This document shows, one piece after another, positions 7,533 through 11,576 of a DNA stretch of 11,576 nt. A program made the translations under genes and the position numbers. A model generated the notes under the pieces. It saw only the letters and a list, made by a program, of their open reading frames with translations, searched no databases and was not told the origin of the DNA. The stretch is from Dokdonella_A sp036518555. Lineage in GTDB: Bacteria > Pseudomonadota > Gammaproteobacteria > Xanthomonadales > Rhodanobacteraceae. The stretch covers positions 1 to 11,576 of the forward strand of contig NZ_DATDMY010000196.1 of the NCBI RefSeq assembly GCF_036518555.1, written 5' to 3'. Within the stretch, counting starts at the first letter, position 1. Every line of letters begins with the position of its first letter.

Positions 7533-8482
7533 CCGGCGCCGGACCCGGCTTCGAGCCGGTCGAACAGCAGGCCGGCGATGTTGAGGCCGAACTGCGCGTC
7601 GAGTTCGCGTGCGCAGGTCGGCGAGGTCACGTTGATCTCGGTGAGCCAGTCGCCGATGACGTCGAGGCCGACGAAGCGCATGCGGCGCTCGCGCAGCACC
7701 GGACCGACTTGCGCGGCGATCCAGCGGTCGCGCTCGGACAGCGGGACGCCCACGCCCTTGCCGCCGGCGGCGAGATTGCCGCGGAAGTCGTCGCCCTGCG
7801 GGATGCGGGCGAGCGCGTACGGAACCGGTTCGCCGTCGATCATGAGGATGCGCTTGTCGCCGGCGCTGATCTCCGGGATGAACTTCTGCGCGATCGCGAA
7901 GCCGCGGCCGTTGCCGGTCAGGGTTTCGAGGATCACGTTGAGGTTCGGGTCGCCGTGGCGCGAGCGGAAGATGCTGCGCCCGCCCATGCCGTCGAGCGGC
8001 TTGAGAACGACCTCGCCGTGCTCGGCGACGAAGCGCTTGAGCTCGGCGGCGTCGCGCGCGATCGCCGTCGGCGGGCAGCACTGCGGGAATTGCAGCGAGA
8101 ACAGCTTCTCGTTCGCGTCGCGCAGGCCACGCGGATCGTTCACGACGGTGACGCCGGCGCCTTGGGCGAGCTCGAGCACCATCGTGTCGTAGACGAACTG
8201 GGCGTCGACGGGCGGGTCCTTGCGCGCGAACGCATAGTCGATGCCGGCAAGCGGCCGCCAGGCTCCCGCGCCGAGCGAGAACCAGTCGCGCGGGTCGTCG
8301 CGCACCTCGAGAGGCGCGAGTCGCGCCCAGGCCGCGCCGTCGCGCACCGCGAGGTCGCCCTGCGTCATGTAATGGAGGGAATAGCCACGGCGCCGTGCTT
8401 CGAGCAGCAGGGCCAGGGTCGTGTCCTTCTTGGGGTTGATCGTGCCGATCGGATCCATCAGCACGGCGAGGCTTCGGGTCAT
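7529..8482 (-). CDS. gshB: GshB, glutathione synthetase
   Basis: Ligates gamma-glutamylcysteine and glycine with ATP, the last step of glutathione synthesis, in the cytoplasm. 317 residues, essentially the E. coli length (316). Motifs along the ATP-grasp fold: MDPIGTINPKKDTTLALLLE (9-28), NDPRGLRDANEKL (115-127), VVLKPLDGMGGRSIFR (158-173) for nucleotide binding, DGEPVPYALARIPQG (216-230), RGNLAAGGKG (234-243) and VGLDVIGDWLTEINVTSPT (271-289) with the metal-binding E/N residues. ATG 8482 has GGAAG five bases upstream. An upstream in-frame ATG adds only unconserved residues. It is the first gene of the minus-strand operon and is divergent from pilG, as in Pseudomonas. Confidence 0.97.
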   Translation of the reverse strand: MTRSLAVLMDPIGTINPKKDTTLALLLEARRRGYSLHYMTQGDLAVRDGAAWARLAPLEVRDDPRDWFSLGAGAWRPLAGIDYAFARKDPPVDAQFVYDTMVLELAQGAGVTVVNDPRGLRDANEKLFSLQFPQCCPPTAIARDAAELKRFVAEHGEVVLKPLDGMGGRSIFRSRHGDPNLNVILETLTGNGRGFAIAQKFIPEISAGDKRILMIDGEPVPYALARIPQGDDFRGNLAAGGKGVGVPLSERDRWIAAQVGPVLRERRMRFVGLDVIGDWLTEINVTSPTCARELDAQFGLNIAGLLFDRLEAGSGAG

Positions 8483-8507
8483 GCGGTCTTCCGGTGGCTC
8501 GGGTCGA

Positions 8508-8513
8508 AGCATA
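8508..8513 (-). promoter_or_regulatory. possible -10 box for gshB (TATGCT)
   Basis: TATGCT on the minus strand matches four of six -10 positions and ends 25 bases before the gshB ATG, which would give a short leader covering the ribosome binding site. I see no matching -35. Weak candidate. Confidence 0.25.
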
Positions 8514-8680
8514 GCGGGCCGCCGCGTGGGCGGCTGCGAACCGCGCCACGCAGGGGTCGGGAACGTCACATTGCGCCGATTTTTGCTGTGCACAACGCCG
8601 GCGCAAGCGCGAAACCCGTCGCAACCGCCGAGCGGGTCGCATACTACACTCCGAATGCGTGCGAAGCGCCGCGGCAGGCA

Positions 8681-8702
8681 TGCGAACTTCCATGGGTTCG
8701 CA
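8681..8702. repeat. 7 bp dyad upstream of the pilG promoter
   Basis: TGCGAAC and its exact reverse complement GTTCGCA are separated by eight bases (half-site centres 15 bp apart). The right arm ends 16 bp before the -35 hexamer at 8719, the usual place for an activator site. The regulator is unknown. Confidence 0.4.
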
Positions 8703-8718
8703 CACTTACGCCAACAAC

Positions 8719-8748
8719 TTGACAGCTTCGCTAGCTATGTTGGATAAG
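8719..8748 (+). promoter_or_regulatory. sigma-70 promoter for the pilG operon
   Basis: The -35 hexamer TTGACA (8719-8724) is a perfect consensus match. The -10 candidate GATAAG (8743-8748) matches four of six with an 18 bp spacing. The surrounding 60 bases are AT-rich for this genome. It points toward pilG, 135 bp upstream of its start. Confidence 0.55.
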
Positions 8749-8800
8749 GGTTGCGGTCGCGTGGTGCGTCGGGTCCGGCGCGCCGTTACCGGCTGTTTCA

Positions 8801-8819
8801 GGCATGCGGCTTGCATGCC
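8801..8819 (+). repeat. hairpin in the predicted pilG 5' leader
   Basis: GGCATGC and GCATGCC form a perfect 7 bp stem with a 5-base loop (GGCTT). It lies about 45 bases after the predicted transcription start and 63 bases before GTG 8883. No T-run follows, so it is not a typical attenuator. It could affect mRNA stability or be a protein or small-RNA target. Confidence 0.35.
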
Positions 8820-8882
8820 ATGGCGACGCGTCCGATTTGACGGCGATGGCCGCGGACACAGATGTAGTGGCGAGGGGGTGAG

Positions 8883-9281
8883 GTGGACGACACAAAAGAG
8901 GGCGGCCTGAACGGCGTCAAGGTCATGGTCATCGACGATTCGAAGACCATCCGCCGCACTGCCGAGACCTTGCTGCGCAAGGAAGGATGCGACGTCGTCA
9001 CCGCGACCGACGGCTTCGAGGCGCTCGCCAAGATTTCCGACCAGCAGCCGCAGATCATCTTCGTCGACATCATGATGCCGCGCCTGGACGGCTACCAGAC
9101 GTGCGCGCTGATCAAGAACAACCAGATGTTCAAGAACACGCCGGTGATCATGCTGTCGTCCAAGGATGGCCTGTTCGACAAGGCGCGCGGGCGCATCGTC
9201 GGTTCGGAGCAGTACCTGACGAAGCCGTTCACCCGCGAGGAACTGCTCGGAGCGATCCGTCGCCACGTCGACGGGACGTGA
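8883..9281 (+). CDS. pilG: PilG, Pil-Chp response regulator
   Basis: A single-domain CheY-like receiver of 132 residues. In Pseudomonas PilG is phosphorylated by the ChpA kinase and promotes pilus extension and cAMP-linked surface signalling. Receiver residues are present: the acidic pair D18-D19 in VMVIDDSKTIRRT (14-26), phosphoacceptor D62 in FVDIMMPRLDG (60-70), S92 in IMLSSKDGLFDKARGR (89-104), and K114 in YLTKPF (111-116). The core is nearly identical to what I recall of Pseudomonas and Xanthomonas PilG. The start is GTG 8883: an in-frame TAG at 8865 rules out earlier starts, and the next candidate (the ATG encoding M15) lies inside the first beta strand. GAGGGGG (8872-8878) supplies the ribosome binding site, with a short four-base spacing. 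It is first in the operon. Confidence 0.96.
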   Translation: MDDTKEGGLNGVKVMVIDDSKTIRRTAETLLRKEGCDVVTATDGFEALAKISDQQPQIIFVDIMMPRLDGYQTCALIKNNQMFKNTPVIMLSSKDGLFDKARGRIVGSEQYLTKPFTREELLGAIRRHVDGT

Positions 9282-9290
9282 GCCGGGTCG

Positions 9291-9364
9291 CCGTTCGGAA
9301 GGGGATGAAATGGCAGCCATGCGTACCAGCGCCAGTGTCGCGACCGCGGCGATACGCCGAACGG
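9291..9364. repeat. long-range inverted repeat in the pilG-pilI gap
   Basis: CCGTTCGG (9291-9298) and its exact reverse complement CCGAACGG (9357-9364) flank 58 bases. The left arm overlaps the start of the GGAAGGGG ribosome-binding-like sequence of the 26-codon mini-ORF. Pairing would partly hide that site. The repeat may be chance. Confidence 0.25.
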
Positions 9365-9390
9365 GCGCGCACGCGATGACGGGATCCTGA
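9310..9390 (+). CDS. 26-residue mini-ORF between pilG and pilI (speculative)
   Basis: ATG 9310 is preceded by GGAAGGGG (9297-9304) at a five-base spacing, a stronger ribosome binding site than that of pilI. The frame encodes MAAMRTSASVATAAIRRTGA and six more residues, then stops at TGA 9388-9390, one base before the pilI ATG. The peptide has no membrane segment or recognised motif. Termination so close to pilI suggests a translational-coupling leader rather than a functional peptide. A pseudogene scrap of pilH is another thought, but nothing in it resembles a receiver domain. Confidence 0.25.
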   Translation: MAAMRTSASVATAAIRRTGAHAMTGS

Positions 9391-9391
9391 C

Positions 9392-9940
9392 ATGGCTGCG
9401 CAGAACGTTTCCACGACACCCTATGAAGTGCTCGCCGAGTACGAGCGGCGCAGCCTCTCGCATGCGGCCGGCGCGCCGGAGCAGGTCGACGCGCCGGGGC
9501 TGTGGCGTGGCATCGGCTTCCGCATCGGCGATCGCCACTTCGTCAGCAGCATCGCCGAAGTCAACGAAATCCTCACGCCGCCGGTCGTCACGCTCGTGCC
9601 CGGCGCGAAAAGCTGGCTGCTCGGCGTCGCCAACGTGCGCGGCAACCTCGTGCCGGTGGTCGACCTGCGCGACTTCGTCGGTGGCGGGCGCAGCGCGAAC
9701 ACGGAAACGACGCGCGTGCTCGTCGTGCGCCAGCACGGCGGCAGCGTCGGCCTCCTCGTCGACGAAGTGCAGGGGCAGCGCAGCTTCTCCGAGGAACAGT
9801 TGACCGCGGCGGTCGGCGAGGCGGACGAGCGCTACAGCGACTACGTCGGCGAGAACGTCCAGTTGGGCGATGTGCAGTGGGGCTTGTTCAGCATGGCGGC
9901 CCTCGTGCGCAGTGCCCATTTCCAGCAGGCAGCGGCATGA
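9392..9940 (+). CDS. pilI: PilI, CheW-like adaptor of the Pil-Chp system
   Basis: 182 residues with one CheW domain. PilI couples the PilJ receptor to the ChpA/PilL kinase at the cell pole. The 40-residue N-terminal part (YEVLAEYERRSLSHAAG, 11-27) is a PilI-typical extension before the domain. The core includes GIGFRIGDRHFVSSIAEVNE (40-59), the diagnostic GVANVRGNLVPVVDLRDFVG (78-97), and VGLLVDEVQGQRSF (119-132). ATG 9392 has GGGA seven bases upstream. No pilH lies between pilG and this gene, only 110 bp. The stop overlaps a further ATG (ATGA, 9937-9940) that opens a 21-codon mini-ORF running into the pilJ start. Confidence 0.93.
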   Translation: MAAQNVSTTPYEVLAEYERRSLSHAAGAPEQVDAPGLWRGIGFRIGDRHFVSSIAEVNEILTPPVVTLVPGAKSWLLGVANVRGNLVPVVDLRDFVGGGRSANTETTRVLVVRQHGGSVGLLVDEVQGQRSFSEEQLTAAVGEADERYSDYVGENVQLGDVQWGLFSMAALVRSAHFQQAAA

Positions 9941-10002
9941 GATGCGTCGCACCGGCGACCCTGCGGTCGGCGGTGGGAAGAACGATAGGGGGTGAAGTGT
10001 GA
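9937..10002 (+). CDS. 21-residue mini-ORF linking pilI to pilJ (speculative)
   Basis: ATG 9937 overlaps the pilI stop (ATGA). The frame encodes MRCVAPATLRSAVGRTIGGE plus valine and ends at TGA 10000-10002, overlapping the pilJ GTG 9999. It would let ribosomes finishing pilI travel across the 58 bp gap to the pilJ start. No ribosome binding site of its own is needed if coupled. The peptide has no recognised feature and may never be made. Confidence 0.2.
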   Translation: MRCVAPATLRSAVGRTIGGEV

Positions 10003-11576
10003 GTACTACGTCGGGTGCAGTCGGACTCGAGCGCGGCGGGCGCGCCAATACGGTGCTGTTCGTCGTGCTGGGCATCCTGTTCGTCATCGCCATCGCGAAT
10101 TTCGTCCTGCTGTACTTCCAGAACGTGCAGGATCGAAAGGCCGTCGCGTACACGACGCAGATCCAGGTGTCCTCGCAGCAGCTGGCGAAGTACGCGGCCG
10201 AGGCGGCGAGCGGCAACGAACTCGCCTTCCAGGAGCTCAAGAGCACGAGCGAGAACATCAACGCCTACGTCGAAGCGCTGAACCAGGGCGACAAGACCGG
10301 CATGAAGGGCTACGCGAGCAAGATGCCGAAGGAGATCGGCGCGCTCACGTCGGCCTGGAAGCAGCTGCAGGCCGATGCCAAGAAGATCATCGACAACCAG
10401 GCGGTCGTGCTGACGGCCAACACCAACGCCAAGGACTTCGTCGACAAGGTGTCGGCGCTCAACTCGCGCATGAGCGAGGTCGTCAACATCCTCACCGACC
10501 GCAACGCGAGCGCCTCGCAGGTCTACATCGCCTCGCGCCAGATGCAGCTCGCCGACCGCATGAGCAACCGCGTCACGCGCATCCTCGTCGGCGGCGCCGA
10601 TACCCAGCTGTCCGCCGACGGCCTCGGTCGCGATTCGCGCCTCTACCAGACCGTGGTGAACGGGTTGCTCGAAGGCGCGCCCGAACTCAACATCAAGCCG
10701 CTGGATAACGCCGCCGCCAAGCAGATCGTCGGCGACGTCGCGCAGCAGTGGACCGCGGTCACCGAGCCGGTCAAGACGATCGTCGATTCCGCGCCGAACC
10801 TGCAGGCGGTCAAGGACGCATCCGACAAGTCGTTCACGGACAGCCAGGACGTGCTGCTGCGCGCGGTCACGACGGCGCAGACGATCGACGCCATGTCGTC
10901 GACCAAGAACCTCGCGAACTTCCGCAACCCGCTGTGGGGCGCGCTCGCGGCCGCGATCGCGATGCTGCTGCTGCTGTTCCTCGGCTACAACCTGATCCGC
11001 GACCAGCGTCGCCGCCTGCAGCAGACCAACGAACTCAACCAGCGCAACCAGGACGCGATTCTGCGCCTGCTCGACGAAATGGGATCGCTCGCCGAGGGTG
11101 ACCTGACCGTGAAGGCGACCGTCACCGAGGACATCACCGGCGCGATCGCCGACTCGGTCAACTTCGCTGTGGAAGCGCTGCGCAGCCTCGTCACGACGAT
11201 CAACGAGACCGCCGTGCAGGTGTCCGCCGCGGCGCAGGAAACGCAGGCGACGGCGATGCAGCTCGCCGATGCCGCGCAGCACCAGGCGCGCCAGATCAGC
11301 TCCGCGTCGGTCGCGATCAACGACATGGCGACGTCGATCGACAACGTGTCGAAGAACTCCGCCGAAAGCGCGGACGTCGCGCAGCGCTCGGTGCAGATCG
11401 CCGCGAACGGCGCACAGGTGGTGCGCCAGACGATCCAGGGCATGGACTCCATCCGCGACCAGATCCAGGAAACGTCCAAGCGCATCAAGCGCCTTGGCGA
11501 GTCGTCGCAGGAAATCGGCGCGATCGTCGAACTCATCAACGACCTCGCCGAGCAGACCAACATCCTCGCCCTGAAC
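9999..11576 (+). CDS. pilJ: PilJ, type IV pilus chemoreceptor (3' truncated by window end)
   Basis: 526 residues are visible and the frame is still open at the window end. The Pseudomonas protein is about 680 residues, so roughly the last quarter is missing. PilJ senses surface contact or retracted pilin and signals through PilI to the ChpA/PilL kinase. Visible order: a short cytoplasmic lead, membrane helix 1 (about 18-40), a periplasmic helical PilJ domain (about 45-305) with ASRQMQLADRMSNRVTRILV (178-197), membrane helix 2 (about 311-331), a HAMP-like linker with LLDEMGSLAEGDLTVKATVT (357-376), then the methyl-accepting signalling coiled coil from about 400. It ends at LAEQTNILALN (516-526), the start of the conserved hairpin tip. 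GTG 9999 is preceded by AGGGGG at six bases, and an in-frame TGA at 9993 excludes earlier starts. Confidence 0.94.
   Translation, partial: MSTTSGAVGLERGGRANTVLFVVLGILFVIAIANFVLLYFQNVQDRKAVAYTTQIQVSSQQLAKYAAEAASGNELAFQELKSTSENINAYVEALNQGDKTGMKGYASKMPKEIGALTSAWKQLQADAKKIIDNQAVVLTANTNAKDFVDKVSALNSRMSEVVNILTDRNASASQVYIASRQMQLADRMSNRVTRILVGGADTQLSADGLGRDSRLYQTVVNGLLEGAPELNIKPLDNAAAKQIVGDVAQQWTAVTEPVKTIVDSAPNLQAVKDASDKSFTDSQDVLLRAVTTAQTIDAMSSTKNLANFRNPLWGALAAAIAMLLLLFLGYNLIRDQRRRLQQTNELNQRNQDAILRLLDEMGSLAEGDLTVKATVTEDITGAIADSVNFAVEALRSLVTTINETAVQVSAAAQETQATAMQLADAAQHQARQISSASVAINDMATSIDNVSKNSAESADVAQRSVQIAANGAQVVRQTIQGMDSIRDQIQETSKRIKRLGESSQEIGAIVELINDLAEQTNILALN

Larger units (their letters stand above)
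8483..8882. other. 400 bp divergent control region between gshB and pilG
   Basis: No convincing gene lies here. The gshB side (8483-8640) is GC-rich with a weak -10-like TATGCT on the minus strand (8513-8508). The pilG side is clearly less GC-rich and carries a sigma-70 promoter (8719-8748), a dyad just upstream of it (8681-8702) and a hairpin inside the predicted 5' leader (8801-8819). The leader from about 8755 to GTG 8883 would be roughly 128 nt, long for a simple operon and leaving room for post-transcriptional control. Confidence 0.6.

Noticed and set aside
8837..8866. Second pilG promoter (TTGACG, 8837-8842)
   Set aside because: No -10-like hexamer at 16-18 bp: GATGTA and neighbours match poorly, and the start would fall almost on the ribosome binding site.
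8659..8910. 83-codon frame across the pilG promoter region
   Set aside because: No ribosome binding site, no recognisable motif, it spans the promoter, and it runs into pilG in another frame.
9992..10708. 238-codon frame starting GTG 9992 over the pilJ start
   Set aside because: It is out of frame with the PilJ protein and is arginine-rich. GTG 9999 gives the full PilJ N-terminus and membrane helix.
9888..11282. 464-codon minus-strand frame opposite pilJ
   Set aside because: Composition is that of a GC-rich shadow, and the plus strand encodes all PilJ domains in order.

Overview
This is a GC-rich, tightly packed chromosomal window, most likely from a gammaproteobacterium of the Lysobacterales (Xanthomonadales: Lysobacter/Xanthomonas-like). 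The evidence is the divergent arrangement of a gshB-tonB-algH-ruvX-pyrB block against pilG-pilI-pilJ, the near-textbook PilU and PilG sequences, and the absence of pilH between pilG and pilI. I see no mobile element, tRNA, rRNA or CRISPR array. The taxonomic call is inference from gene order and protein resemblance.

Layout. Bases 1-108 are the end of an LptG-like permease gene (LPS export). A GC-rich hairpin and a 134 bp gap follow. On the plus strand, 243-2819 holds pilU (type IV pilus retraction ATPase), then a SAM-dependent methyltransferase overlapping pilU by 26 bp, then a PAPS-type sulfotransferase overlapping the methyltransferase by 7 bp. This three-gene unit meets the minus-strand operon tail to tail at about 2826, where both stop codons lie symmetrically in one inverted repeat.

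The minus-strand operon is transcribed from about 8500 down to 2833: gshB (glutathione synthetase), a TonB-like energy transducer, algH/yqgE, ruvX/yqgF, pyrB (aspartate transcarbamoylase) and a 556-residue lipoprotein I cannot place in a family. Most junctions overlap or are very short (ATGA, 17 nt overlap, 19 nt gap, 31 nt gap). The exception is tonB-algH, a 143 bp gap with a TACAAT box placed so that algH could be transcribed as a leaderless message.

A 400 bp divergent control region (8483-8882) separates gshB from the plus-strand Pil-Chp chemosensory operon: pilG (response regulator), pilI (CheW-like) and pilJ (chemoreceptor, cut off by the window end). The region holds a good TTGACA promoter for pilG and two perfect inverted repeats. 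The short gaps between pilG, pilI and pilJ contain mini-ORFs whose starts and stops interlock with the flanking genes.

Functionally the window is about type IV pili (PilU retraction, PilG/I/J signalling, a TonB of the type linked to twitching in Pseudomonas) around a housekeeping block. No wholly new system is evident. The least explained parts are the pilU-coupled methyltransferase/sulfotransferase pair, the lipoprotein, and the mini-ORF linkers in the pil operon.
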